A stretch of DNA of 64,000 nt, from assembly GCA_024704765.1 (NCBI GenBank), contig JAKMXF010000066.1, positions 62,001-126,000 of the forward strand, read 5' to 3'. The DNA comes from Oopsacas minuta (lineage: Eukaryota; Porifera; Hexactinellida; Lyssacinosida; Leucopsacidae). Below, piece after piece: positions 1 through 11,884 of the stretch. The position numbers and the translations under genes are program-made. How positions within the stretch are numbered: the stretch's first letter is position 1; every line of letters starts with the position of its first letter. A model generated the notes under the pieces. That model saw nothing but the letters and a program-made list of their open reading frames with translations. It was not told where the DNA came from and ran no database searches.

Positions 1-616
1 ATGGGTCACTGAACACTCAAAATAGGTTCGCCTAGTCAATGAATTTCGACTTGACCGGTTCATAACTTGGACAAATATTTATATTATGATTAAAGCTCGA
101 TTTTTTTATTTAATTTCTAAGAATCAGGCCAAAGGTTCTCAATGAAATTGTATAATCCGAATCGATAATAGATTCTAATCTTGGATATTCGTAAGATAAT
201 CACTCTATTATTTAGAGCTAACAGGATTAGTGATTTTCTACTGCGGCCTGATCCGGATATCCGGTGACCCGGCCGGATATCCTGGTAGAATTGTATTACA
301 TAATATTTCAGATCAAGGTGTATAAATTAGATTATCTGTTGGAGATCGGGCTTCTTCACTGCTAGGTTCTGTAATAGTATATACTCAAGTACACTACACA
401 TTGATATGTATTCATTTGTGAATATTTAAGTGACATCATATTTGGGTTATCGTATTTATTGTATTATATTTCATTTTATGTATTCCATATTCCATATGAG
501 CGAAATTTGGTCGTTGTTCTCAATTTGTAAACAATTTTGGAAGAAAGACGCAGCTCTCTTCTCCCAGAAAATGGGGAGCGATTAATATTCATTCAGAAGA
601 ACTTGGGGATCGCTAA
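1..616. other. Intergenic, repeat remnants
   Basis: No coding region is supported. Around 240-290 the DNA is locally GC-rich, with CCGGATATCC-type palindromic motifs, and it resembles the CCGGGTCA-rich hAT-like element at 53.8 kb, so it is probably old transposon sequence. The homology to the second TRAF unit begins only at about 617, which marks the left edge of the duplication. Confidence 0.4.
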
Positions 617-2690
617 GGGAGGAATGTCAGAACGTTATCATGACAGATATGGAACAACACCATTACATTCGGACACTAAGAGGCAGGGGATTTGAAAAGA
701 ATGATGTAACATGTGGATGTAATAAACCTCATAGTTCTTGTTCAAGTTCTGAAGTGTAAGTATAAATATTTTTGAGTTTATTATTTCACAAGAATATATT
801 ATATTTTATTAATTAGTTCCATATTATAACAAAACCCATGAAATATGATCTGTGTTACCATTATTGTGACGAAAGTATACAAATTCTGTAAATTCACAGA
901 ATTACTAGCAAATATCCAAATACTTTATGAAATATTTTTAAGGTAAGGTAGGTTATAAGGAGATTATCATAGCAGGGCAGATATGAAGGGTATAGACCCG
1001 TATTGTACAGGTTACCTATAAATTCCAGACCCTAAGCTATTTAGTTGTACTGTGGTATAATGAGGAATATAATATTAGTATTTGTAGTATTTGTAGGCAC
1101 AATTATAGAATATATCTGATGTATATTAGTAATTCTATATTCATTATAACATTTGTATATTGTATAATGGCAGAGAAGTTAACAGACTCAGAAGGGAGAA
1201 ATGACTTGGTCTACATAAAGACAGAGGATGGTAGCTACAGAGGCTGGAGGGTTGATTTGTTGGTAGATAACTTATCCAACAAAATGGAAGAGAAAATATT
1301 GTTATGTAGCAGTTGTCAAGGAATGTTAAGAGATGCTTGTATCTATGAGGGAGATTTGAAGTGTGGTGTGTGCGTTCCTGAGGATGTAGCATGGCAACCA
1401 GTAAAGATGAACCGTGAAATTGTCTCTGATAAAATGGTAGTTTATTTGTTGTTATTTCCAAGTGTTTGTTTGTGTTTACAAATGAGTTATTTATTTGTAG
1501 ATTAGTTGTCCCCTGAGGAAGAGAGGGTGTGAATGGAGTGACAGAGTGAGTACAGTAATGTACCACCTGGAAGAATGTGAGTTCTTTCCTGTACTGTGTC
1601 CTCTGGGGTGTGTCTGTCTTGATGGAGAGAGGAAGGGGGAAGTTATGAAGCTGGAAAAGAGACGGATTGCAGAACACCAGAGAGATTCGTGTCGCTTAAG
1701 AGAACTGGTGTGTGAATTCTGTATGAATACAGTGAAGGGCTGTGAGATGAATCCTCATTTGGAAGTCTGTGAGCACTTTCCAGTTCCTTGTCCTAATGAA
1801 TGTGTGATAGAAGGAGAGGAAGGGGCCAGACATGTGAAGAGGAGAGATGTTCCTGTCCATCTATCTAATGAGTGTCCTCAGCAGAAAGTAGAGTGTCCTT
1901 ATTGGATCTATGGATGTAGAGAGGAGATGGAGAGGAAAGAGATGGATCTTCATGAAAGAGAATTCATGCACATTCATTACAGACTATCCATGACTGATAT
2001 GAAACAGAAACATATTCAAACATCTAAACTATTGCAATACAAACTTGATACAGCAACCGAGAGAATAGCATTCGTAGAAAATGAAAATGAAAGTAAGAGG
2101 AAAGAGCTATTGACATTCAAACATAATCAAATAGAAACTAATGTTAAACTGGATAGGGCAAATACCAAAATCAAGAATTTAGAGAAACAAATTACTAAGA
2201 AGGATTCAGAACTGAAATTAATTATTGAAGTACTCTATTCTCATACATCTCTACCTACAGGACAATTGGAATGGAAGATTCAAGGTGTTAAACAGATGAT
2301 ACATGACAAAGAGGATATTTACAGTGATCCATTCTATGTAGGTTTGTACAAGTTTCAGGGCTGTATTGAATGGAATCATTTTGCAGGTGTTCACATTTGT
2401 ATTATGAAAGGAGGTTATGATGATAAACTACACTGGCCTATCAGATACAAATATACGTTAATTCTATTCAATCACATTAACAGTAGTAATAATTATGAAA
2501 TCACTAATCAAGTAACTAAGAGATATATGGAGCAACATTCTAGTATCTTCAAGAGACCTACTGAGCTGAGAAATGGCCACTTTGGAACTGGTTCATTCTT
2601 TTCAAACACTGAAATATTAGAAGCTAAATATTGTAAAGGTAACAGCATAACTCTTCTAATTAAAATAGAATTGTTACCAGCATTATAACT
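617..2690 (+). repeat. Tandem duplication, unit 1 (TRAF-like gene)
   Basis: This stretch aligns with 3931-6047 at a constant offset of about 3312-3314 bp. Similarity covers a 5' block (617-760), the intron, both coding exons and the stop. The DNA between the units (2700-3930) is not duplicated, so the event copied one gene with about 550 bp of upstream sequence. Both copies keep a GTAAGT donor-like site at 756/4070, which could end a non-coding first exon. Confidence 0.85.
1167..2688 (+). CDS. TRAF-like protein (degenerate RING, TRAF zinc fingers, coiled coil, MATH), copy 1
   Basis: Model join(1167..1436,1501..2688), 485 aa. The 64-bp intron runs from GTAGTT to TTGTAG and joins in phase 0. 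Residues 47-69 hold a short Cys-rich RING-like element (CSSCQGMLRDAC, then CGVC). Residues 93-230 carry repeated Cys/His TRAF-type zinc fingers, starting CPLRKRGCEW. Residues about 255-335 are a charged coiled coil. From about 344 (QLEWKIQGVKQ) to the end is a MATH/TRAF-C domain (KGGYDDKLHWPIRYKY). Family members are cytoplasmic adaptors or E3-like scaffolds below TNF/TLR-type receptors. The RING is shorter than a canonical C3HC4 ring, so ligase activity is doubtful. The start is the Met of MAEKL, shared by both copies; an upstream in-frame ATG at 1119 would add 16 hydrophobic residues and looks intronic. A tandem paralogue follows downstream. Confidence 0.85.
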
Positions 2691-3930
2691 TTATTTGTAT
2701 TTTTGTTTACTTATTATTCATATTTATCCTTCACTCAATGTTTAGCAGAACAAGAGTTTATTTGTGTTTTATAGATTGTGTTGTTATGAAATACTATTTA
2801 CTAACGACTATTAGCTTTTGTATGATAATAGACTAGGAGATGGAGCTGTTGTAATGTGACATATCCTCTGTTGATGTTCTATTACAAAACCAAATCAGTT
2901 TCCAGTTTCATATAGGTGTTAGAATATACATGAATCACTACATAACTTGTACATCCAATTAACCAATACTTAGAATATCAGTCAGGGCTGAGATTAATTA
3001 TCCGAATTAATTGGGTGTTTGGAACCTTTCTAAAATATCAGTTAACAGCTGTAATTATTCCTAAATATTATCAATTAATTTTGGTAACAAAATTTGATAA
3101 TATCAATAATATCAATAATATCAATAATATCAATAATATCAATAATACCAATAATACCAATAATATCAATAATATCAATAATATTATTACATTTGTATTC
3201 TTGATGAGATTGTAACTTAGGAATATTGAAATTTATGAAAACAGACTTTAAAATCTGAAATATCCATCTTTGCTGATTTAAATTTTCCAAATTCATTTGC
3301 TTGAATTATTCAAACTATTTTCTACTAAAAATTCATTTTAGCAATGAAAGACAAATCTAATTTTACTAATCTTGTTAGACATTTAATAATATTAGAATAG
3401 AATTCTAAGTCCCTGTTTACTCCTATTTAACAAGTGGAAGCTAATCTCTATCATAATTTTGAAATGTTCCCCAATAGTTGTGAATATGTTATTGTAACGG
3501 TTTTAAGACGAACTGCGGGATAGTAAGAGGCTTGATAAATACTGGATTCAGTAACAAATCAATTGAATTATTACAAACTTGTGAATCTTACCGACTAAAT
3601 ACATACCAAAACAATTTAAACAAGTAAGACATACATTTTACTAGAAAAGCAAAGTATATTGATGATGGTGACTAATATTCACTGAGTGCTAGAATGAAGG
3701 CTTCTGTAGACCGGGCAAGGGAATAGTTAGATGATATAGAATATATTATTAAATCTCAATGATTGTTTGATTGTCTGTTTGTCCATTGTTAAGGAAAGGA
3801 TTTACGGTATGCAATTTTGAAATTGTCGCATAACTATTTAGTTATCGTATATGAATATACAGTAAACAAATTTCTAAATTCCTAGAATCATACTTTCAAC
3901 GACTAAAACAGTTTTCATCAGAAGAGAAAA
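2691..3930. other. Spacer between the TRAF duplicates
   Basis: Non-coding, unique to this interval and absent from the duplicated unit. It holds the 9-bp minisatellite at 3097-3184. Near 3780-3850 it matches the dispersed repeat also seen near 15.6-16.4 kb and 44.4 kb (GGAAAGGATT...GGTATGCAATTTT-type sequence). Confidence 0.5.
3097..3184. repeat. 9-bp minisatellite AATATCAAT
   Basis: About ten head-to-tail copies of a 9-bp unit; two units carry ACC instead of ATC. The apparent Asn/Ile open frames across it are artefacts of the repeat. Confidence 0.9.
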
Positions 3931-6047
3931 GGGAGGAATGTCAGAACGTTATCATGACAGATATGGAACAACACCATTACATACGGACACTAAGATAGGG
4001 AGAATTTGAAAAGCATGATGTAACATGTGGATGTAATAAATCTCAGTTCTTGTTCAAGTTCTGAAGTGTAAGTATAAATATTTTTGAGTTTATTATTTCA
4101 CAAGAATATATTATATTTCATTAATTAGTTCCATATTATAACAAAATCAATGAAATATAATCTGTGCTACCATTATTGTGACGAAAGTATACAAATTCTG
4201 TAAATTCACAGATTTATTACAAAACATCCAAATACTTTATGAAATATTTTGAGGGAAAGTAGGGTTATAAGGAGATTATCATAGCAGGGCAGATATGAAG
4301 GGTATAGACCCGTATTGTACAGGTTACCTATAAATTCCAGACCCTAAGCTATTTAGTTGTACTGTGGTATAATGAGGAATATAATATTAGTATTTGTAAT
4401 ATTTGTAGGCACAATTATAGTATATATCTGATGTATATTAGTAATTCTATATTAATTATAACATTTGTATATTGTATGATGGCAGAAAAGTTAACAGACT
4501 CAGAAGGGAGAGAGGACTTGGTCTACATAAAGACAGAGGATGGTAGCTACAGAGGCTGGAGGGTTGATTTGTTGATAGACAACTTATCCAACAAAATGGA
4601 AGAGAAAATATTGTTATGTAGCAGTTGTCAAGGAATGTTAAGAGATGCTTGTATCTATGAGGGAGATTTGAAGTGTGGTGTGTGCATTCCTGAGGGTGTA
4701 GCATGGCAACCAGTAAAGATGAACCGTGGAATTGTCTCTGATAAAATGGTAGTTTATTTGTTGTTATTTCCAAGTGTTTGTTTGTGTTTACAAATGAGTT
4801 ATTTATTTGTAGATTAGTTGTCCCCTGAAGAAGAGAGGGTGTAAATGGAGTGACACAGTGAGTACAGTAATGTACCACTTGGAGGAATGTGAGTTCTTTC
4901 CTGTACTGTGTCCTTTGGGGTGTGTCTGTCTGGAAGGAGAGAGGAAGGGGAAAGTTGTGAAACTAGAGAAGAGACGGATTGCAGAACACCAGAGAGATTC
5001 GTGTCGCTTAAGAGAACTGGTGTGTGAATTCTGTATGAATAAAGTGAAGGCCTGTGAGATGAATCCTCATTTGGAGATATGTGAGCACTTTCCAGTACTT
5101 TGTCCTAATAGATGTGTGATAGAAGGAGAGGAAGGGACCAGACAAGTAAAGAGGAGAGATGTTCCTGTCCATCTATCTGATGAGTGTCCTCTACAGAAAG
5201 TAGAGTGTCCTTATTGGATCTATGGGTGTAGAGAGGAGATGGAGAGGAAAGAGATGAATCTTCATGAAAGAGAATTCTTGCATATTCACCACAGATTATC
5301 TATTACTGATATGAAACAGAAACAAATTCAATTGTCTAAAGATAATAAACTACTCGAAGAGAAACTTGATACAGCAACCGAGAGAATAGTACTAGTCGAA
5401 AAAAATTTTGAAAGTAAGAGCAAAGAGCTATTGACATTCAAACAAAATCAAATAGAAACGAATGATAAACTTGCCATAGCAAATACCAAAATCGAGAATT
5501 TAGAGAAACAAATTTCTGAGAAAGATTCAGAACTCAAGTCAATTATTGAAGTACTCTATTCACATACATCTCTATCTACAGGACAATTGGAATGGAAGAT
5601 TCAAGGTGTTAAACAGAAGATAGAAAACAAAGAGATTACTTACAGTGATCCATTCTTTCTAGGTTTATACAAGTGTCAGATGAAAATTCAATGGAATAAT
5701 TATGGTTTTGCAGACGTTTTTGCATGGAATACAGATAAAGTATGTGTTTTCATTTGTATTATGAAAGGAGGTTATGATGATAAACTACACTGGCCTATCA
5801 GATACAAATATACGTTTATTCTACTCAATCACATTAACAATAAGAAAAATTATGAATACACTAATCAAATAACTAAGGAAGATTTGGAGAAATATCCTAA
5901 TAGCTTAAAGAGACCTACTGAGATGAGAAATGATGGTTTAGGAACTCGTTCATTCATTTCAAACACTGAAATATTAGAAGCTAAATATTGTAAAGAAGAC
6001 AGCATAACTCTTCTAATTAAAATGGAATTGTTACCAGCATTATAACT
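3931..6047 (+). repeat. Tandem duplication, unit 2 (TRAF-like gene)
   Basis: Second copy of 617-2690. Exons and intron are close to identical in the 5' half and diverge more in the coiled coil and MATH regions, where this copy is 15 codons longer in total. Confidence 0.85.
4479..6045 (+). CDS. TRAF-like protein (degenerate RING, TRAF zinc fingers, coiled coil, MATH), copy 2
   Basis: Model join(4479..4748,4813..6045), 500 aa, with a 64-bp GTAGTT-TTGTAG intron in phase 0, identical in layout to copy 1. Domains in order: RING-like CSSCQGMLRDAC at 47-58; TRAF zinc fingers about 93-230; a coiled coil that keeps an extra heptad stretch (QLSKDNKLLEEKLD) missing from copy 1; a MATH domain from about 348. 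The MATH domain has an insertion (YGFADVFAWNTDKV) where copy 1 reads only HFAGVH, so one copy has gained or lost a loop in the ligand-binding sandwich. Both copies are intact, so both are probably expressed. Likely a cytoplasmic signalling adaptor; partners unknown. Confidence 0.85.
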
Positions 6048-6118
6048 TATTTCTATTTTTGTTTACTATTTACTCAGAACATATTTACCAGAACTTAGTA
6101 TTGATTGTTAGTAATGCT

Positions 6119-6283
6119 TTATACAATTGTTTCACCTATTTGAGTATTAACTTTTTCCATTTCTTTGTCCCATAGCTCCATTACCTGTCGTCTGGTACCA
6201 GTATGAACCTCCATTAATACTGGTACACATTGAACGCCTGTGGCATCAAGCTCCTCTATATGATAGTACACAGTTACCTCCCG
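6119..6283 (-). other. Short unidentified open frame (possible gene fragment)
   Basis: The minus strand is open for 54 codons from just after a TAA to a TAA at 6121-6119. It reads as plausible protein (EELDATGVQCVPVLMEV, then QVMELWDKEMEKVN). There is no good start Met and no family was recognised. It lies between the TRAF copy 2 stop and the dead NDST. A 10-bp inverted repeat (GTACCAGTAT at 6195, ATACTGGTAC at 6217) falls inside it. It could be a terminal exon or relic of a lost gene, or chance. Confidence 0.25.
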
Positions 6284-6391
6284 TTACATCTAAGGACTGC
6301 TAAAATTCCTTTGATATATGTGGAGTTGATTGTAGAATATGAATATTTGTATATTTTGTTAATTAGCAGGGAAGAATTATTCATAACTTCT

Positions 6392-8877
6392 ATGGGAAGA
6401 TTACAAATGGTGATAAGATGGAGTAAATTCTCCCTAACAATAATTCTATCAACTTTACTAATAATATTCCTTTTCTACAGTAATATCCTTCCTTCTCATA
6501 GAACAGATAACAATTACATTATCCATACACAAATATACTTATCTAAGAATAGTATCAGAACAACGTCTTTTGGTCACAAAGCACTATTAATTTTGCAAAA
6601 TGATAATAAATTTGTGATTAAATATCTTCAATACCTTCGTATAGAGTTTGATATTTGCATATTTAATCAGAAGTGTGAGTTGCCCGCGTATAATACTCCC
6701 GCTAAGAACCATTATTCTATTATACTATTCTCTGATTCGATTTATACAAAGATATTTCTCAATACTGTTTGGCTGTTAATTGTTCTTTCATAATTTTATT
6801 TTCTGACATTGAAACACATCAAACATTTCTCGTCTCTAATATTTATCAAAATACACTTTTGAATTTCTCAACAATCTCCAGTCCAATTTATCACATAACG
6901 CGCCCAAAAATCACATATCTTGAGTCTGATTTTTCTGGAAATTTCGCCTGTTTTGAATCGCTACACCCTACATACCAACCGTTGCTATACACAGATTCCT
7001 ATGACCATAATGGTTGCTGAGTTATCATTCATGATATTGGAGAAATCGATTCTATCAGAAAAGTATATTTTGGAGTCCAGCTTTCATATTGGCTGTCTAA
7101 TTTGTTATTTTTAGACACCTTACGTTACTATGGTTACAGCACAAGAATGTCTAGCTATTCACTCGATAGATATATTATGGTTGATATTGATGACGTATTT
7201 CTAGCCAAAACAGATATGAGAATGCTTGAGAAAGATGTGAATAGGTTGTAGAAATCTCAAAATTTTATTCAAAAGCGAATCCCTCGTTTCAAATACAATT
7301 TAGGTTATTGTGGTTCATTTTATCAAACCGGAAATGAATTCATGAAGAAGGCTGATCAGATGTTAATCGAATTAGCGCCTAAATTCACATGGTTTGGACA
7401 CATTTGGTCACATTCACAGCCTCATAAATTAACAGAAGATTCATTGATTGATAGTATGACCAAAGACTTGGAGTTCTCCTCTCTCCATAACTTGTCAATA
7501 ACAACAACAGGCTACTCAGTAACACCTCACCATTCAGGTGTATATCCTATTTATCTTCCACTATACAAATCCTGGCAGAAGTTGGGTTATGTAACAGTGA
7601 CCTCTATGGAACAATATCCTACATTATGACCTTATCATTTGAGGAGGGGATTTATATTTCGATCAATTAGCGTGTTGCCACGGCAGGTATGTGGCCTCTA
7701 TACTAGTACTAATTACTTCAAAGAGTTTAAAGGAGGAAAGAGTGAGTTTTATAGGTCAGCACGTGGTGGTAGTGTGTTTGAAAGTTTGTTATATAATCCT
7801 GTAAACATATTTATGACACACTTCTCTAACTTTGCTGGGGATAATCTTGCTCAAATTATGTTTGAGGAACTCATAACATTCGTTCAAAGATGGACACAGA
7901 TTAAACTAGTGTACAGATCACAGTTACAATTAGCTGATATATATTTTAAAACTTTCCCTGAAGATATAACTCCGTTATGGAATTTGCCATGTAACACTAT
8001 GCTAAATTCTAGACGTGCAGATATTTTTACAGGGGATATTTCCGGGCAGAGAACCCCGCGGATTTTATTAGTAGACCGCAGAAAACGGGGTCAACTGCCC
8101 TCCTCTCATTTCTAGTTAATCTCCCTGAATTCTCAACGAGTTACAAAGCTCCTGATACTTTTGAAGAAATTCAATTTTTCTCAAATTCGTCTCGATATCT
8201 CTTTGGCGTAGATTGGTATCAATCTAGATTCCCATTACCCACAAACACCACTCTTATTGAAAAATCTGCTACTTACTTTGACCACAAAATGTGTCCGCAA
8301 CGTAGACATACTCTTCTCCCAAATTCACGCATAGTTATCATACTCAGAGATCCGGTAGAGCGAGCGTATTCATGGTTCCAACACCAAAAGGTACATAGAA
8401 ATATTCTCGCTCAAAATTATAGTTTTATTGATATACTACAGAATAATTTCAAGAGTGAACTCCAAGACTATCTGTTGATAAATTGAAATTTCCTAGTATT
8501 GAGCTGGTTTATACTATAAACACATTCTTTATTGGCTCATATATTTCCCAAATGATCATATCATATTTATAGACGGGGGTCAGATAACCAAAAATCCAAT
8601 CTCTGCGATTGAACAAGTTTTAAAGTTTCTCAATATTACTGTTAGGAGAGATATAAACAGTTCGGTACGATTTGATGAGAAGAAAGGGTATTTCTGTCCG
8701 GTAGATATGGATAGGGTTAGTAGATGTCTGGGCCCTAGTAAAGGCAGAAATTATCAAGAAATATCTTCAGAGGAAATTGTGTGTCTCAGGAATGTATATT
8801 CCGCGCCTAATAAACTATTAAAAGAATTACTTATTAGGCTTAACAGAACGCTTTCTGATTGGCTGATCAACACTTAG
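6392..8877 (+). pseudogene. NDST: Heparan sulfate N-deacetylase/N-sulfotransferase (NDST) pseudogene, intronless
   Basis: About 828 codons of NDST-like sequence run without introns, close to the family's usual 850-890 residues. The start ATG leads into a type II signal anchor (FSLTIILSTLLIIFLFY). Clear family blocks follow: DRYIMVDIDDVF, WSHSQPH, TPHHSGVYP, RRGFIF...SVLPRQVCGL, a sulfotransferase PAPS loop (GPQKTGSTAL, split by a frameshift), TFEEIQFF, RDPVERAYSWFQHQ and KKGYFC. Lesions: frameshift near 6750; stops TGA 7018, TAG 7249 and TGA 7627; 1-base deletion at about 8074 just before the PAPS loop; another shift between 8484 and 8503; terminal TAG 8875. NDST normally works in the Golgi, replacing N-acetyl with N-sulfate on heparan sulfate. 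With six lesions it cannot make the enzyme. No introns suggests a retrocopy, but many local genes are single-exon too, so the origin is open. Confidence 0.9.
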
Positions 8878-9402
8878 AATTATTTATAAATAGTTTCATT
8901 TGATTTGATTGTAAATTTAATTAATTCTCTGTTTTGTTTATATTATTAAAGTTACTTATGTTGATGTTCTACAGAAACATGGATATTTTGGGTCATATTC
9001 TCACAGAATTGCAGCAAGCCCTCCTGGTATTCCTTGGCCTATTTGTATAAAATAACATTCAGTACCGTCGGAGTGACTGATTTCAAAATCGATCCTTCCA
9101 GGACCGATTTTGGATAAGTAAGTCCCATGCGTGCTCTTTCTTATTTCGTTTATAAGTAAGGTAAGATTTAAGTTACAATTTGGTTTGAGAGAATGATCCA
9201 CGCAGAAAAAAAATATTCGAGCATGTTGTTGAAATAACATTTTAGGAAATGTTCTTTATCCCACTCTGAATTTAACTAGCTATCACAGTAGTGAATAATT
9301 ATAGTTTCTACAATATTCATTTATAGTTCATCATTACACCTTTAATTATATATTTCTCTTTGAGCTGAGGAGAATAGGATATTTAATTAGAGTTAGTCTA
9401 AT

Positions 9403-9548
9403 GGCGATGATCGTTCAGAACGATGAAGACCGTTTTACATTAGTTTAATAGGAGTTGAGTTGTCAGCATTTTTGAAAAAGCGACCTTTAGATGTTGCATA
9501 GGGTATTTCAATACTTATTGGTGCTCATCGATCGGAACGATCATCGCC
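9403..9548. repeat. Inverted repeat, 14-bp arms
   Basis: GGCGATGATCGTTC at 9403-9416 is mirrored exactly by GAACGATCATCGCC at 9535-9548, with a 118-bp interior. Probably a small decayed terminal-inverted-repeat element; no target duplication is obvious. Confidence 0.55.
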
Positions 9549-10063
9549 CGTTAACAAACCCTTTTAATTAATTGAATCAATTGTAAAAATGAATTTGAAC
9601 TTTCTTGGAAATTGAGTTGATCTGGAATCTTCTTAGTTTGGACTTTGGGTTCAATTAAAACTCGAGTCTCTCTTGAATTTTCTTGTAAAATATAAAGCAT
9701 ATTATGACTAAAACAAAGTAAATAATTGTATTACAGTCACATCCTGAATACTCGTTAACTCAAACATAATTAGATTTCCTCTGAGGGTTTGGAGATAATG
9801 AATGTTGACTGTATATCTGTACAAGAAGAGAAATCCTATTTATTATCGCAAATTAAAGATCTACTGGTGTGCAGTTCGCCTAGTTAAAGGGAGCTGTAAC
9901 TTTAGACTGATTTCTAAGTATTTCCACAGAAAATCTGTACACAAATGTCAAACAAAATTAAGCACTAAGCTGTACACAATTGTCGCACTTGTCTTGTACA
10001 CAAGTGCCGTACTTCGCTCGTTAATATGTACACCAGGGGACTGCTAAAATTCGTACTCCTTAT

Positions 10064-10291
10064 CCGGAGCAGGGTTGTATCAACTCATTTTGAGTTGGAA
10101 AAATCAACTCATTTTATTGAATGAGTTGAATGAGTTGATAGTTCAATGAAATGAGTTGAAATGAGTTGAAATGAGTTGGTTACATAAGCTAGATGAATTG
10201 AATGAGTTGGTGCAATAAAAATGAATGAGTTGGTAGAAAAAAATGAGTTGATTTTGCCAACTCAAAATGAGTTGATACAGCCCTGATTCGG
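10064..10291. mobile_element. MITE-like element with about 50-bp TIRs and internal ATGAGTTG repeats
   Basis: The left end (10064-10115) and the reverse complement of the right end (10240-10291) match over about 50 bp with few mismatches; both start CCGGA/CCGAA, then CAGGG..TGTATCAACTCATTTT. The interior is almost entirely permutations of ATGAGTTG. It interrupts a stretch reading TCCGGA on the left and TTCGGAG on the right. No coding capacity, so any movement would be in trans. Confidence 0.7.
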
Positions 10292-11884
10292 AGTTACTAC
10301 TTAACCGTGTTTAACTGTAGTATAATAACACTCTTATTATTCCTGCTGTGTTCCTGATCTGTGAACGGTGAATGCCAAATTATAGTCAACCCCAAGTGAC
10401 CAGCCAAGTGCTGGCTTGACCAGCATTTGTAGCGATATCTTGTATAACGAAATTTTAAAAATTCGAATTATTCCTTGAAAATTCTTTTAATTAGCCAGTC
10501 AATGTTGTGATAGGGTTATAATTTTCATAGAAACTATTATCCTTACTTATCTATATTTGCAATAAACCGTAAACCTGTATGATGACTAGTATATGGAAAG
10601 TGATAGGTTGCGGTCTATGTTGACTTAGAGTCGCTCTTTGTTTCCTGAGGTTGGTAAAAGAGCCAAGAAGGCGAGTGTCATAAATATTAAGAAGATTTCT
10701 AGCAATCGAATAAAATGTAAATGATAAATTTAGAATTAAATGTTCGTTATTTATTATAAAACATGCATTTCTCCGAGGTTACAAGTTTAATACAAATAAT
10801 ACTTAGATCACACTCCACTTAATTGAGCTACATTGTTCCTTAATAATTCGTATAAATATTTTACGGAATTATTTACTCAAACCAAGAAAACCTCACCATT
10901 ATATTTACATTTGAGTATAATTCTCTTAATTACTCTGTGTATGTTAGGCTTCTGACCATATATAATCTGTGTAGTGTTGGTTACTTATTTCGTAAATTCA
11001 ATTTCATTTCTAATCGCTCTTAAGAATACGAAAATATTCGCGCCACAACAGGCCATATGAGTCACGTGCTAGCAACAAAATGCAGAATCGACTTGAAGTT
11101 CGATTTATCTGATATCATCTTCTGTTTAGCATGATCCTTGCTTAATTTTTTCAAATGCAAAGCCATATCGAAATTACAGACACTTTTGTTAACTAATTGC
11201 ATTACTATATTCATATCCGAAATTATGTCTGCTATAACTGTGCAAAATTAGTCATTTCAACTTGGAATTGCTAATTAGTAATTCTAAGCTGATTATAAGC
11301 TTCACGTGTACCAAAAAATCATATACCTACACACGATTACAGTAAACATTGGATTTAACGACACTCGTTTGGGCAGGCCAAAAAGGTCGCTATATCCGAT
11401 TTGTCGCTAAATCCGAGGAAGCAAAAGAAAAGCGCTTCCTTTTGCCAACTCCACAAGAATCCACGACAATGAAATACGTACAATAGCTTTAAATATGCAT
11501 TTTCGTAAGAAGCCAGGTGCTGTTGATTCAAAACGGGAGAATATCATTCCTTTATAATTAAATCAATTATTAAACCCTTAATAATTCACTAATTAGTCCA
11601 CAGTACAGACAGCACAAAAGTCGTAATATCCGATGTGATTTGCATAGAGCAGGCATAGAAATTTGTCGCTAAATTCAATGTGTCGTTATCTGACAGGTCT
11701 TTATACCCGAGGTATGGTGTGTGCAGAATAATGCTGCGAGATTCTGGGCGAGCAAAATGAGTCGTTATAAGCGATTTGTTGTAAAAGCCGATGTTTATGG
11801 TATATAATTTACAAATTGCACAATTCTACAAAGCATTATGCACTCTCTACAATCTACTGTACTTACAAGTAATTACAGTCACAC

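Larger units (their letters stand above)
8878..11884. other. Intergenic, repeat-rich
   Basis: About 3 kb without a supported gene. It contains a 14-bp inverted repeat (9403-9548) and the MITE at 10064-10291, listed separately. A 79-codon minus-strand open frame at 9001-9240 matches no family known to me and has no context, so it is not called. 10300-11884 is A+T-rich with nothing recognisable. Confidence 0.5.

Noticed and set aside
3015-3296. Asn/Ile-rich open frames on both strands
   Set aside because: Entirely explained by the AATATCAAT minisatellite.
6230-6391. Upstream extension of the NDST reading frame
   Set aside because: Lies before the signal-anchor Met and overlaps the minus-strand fragment; no NDST similarity.
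9001-9240. 79-codon minus-strand frame (LINEIRKSTHGTYLSK..., GRIDFEISHSDG)
   Set aside because: Looks mildly protein-like but has no recognised family, no flanking exon and lies in a repeat-rich gap.
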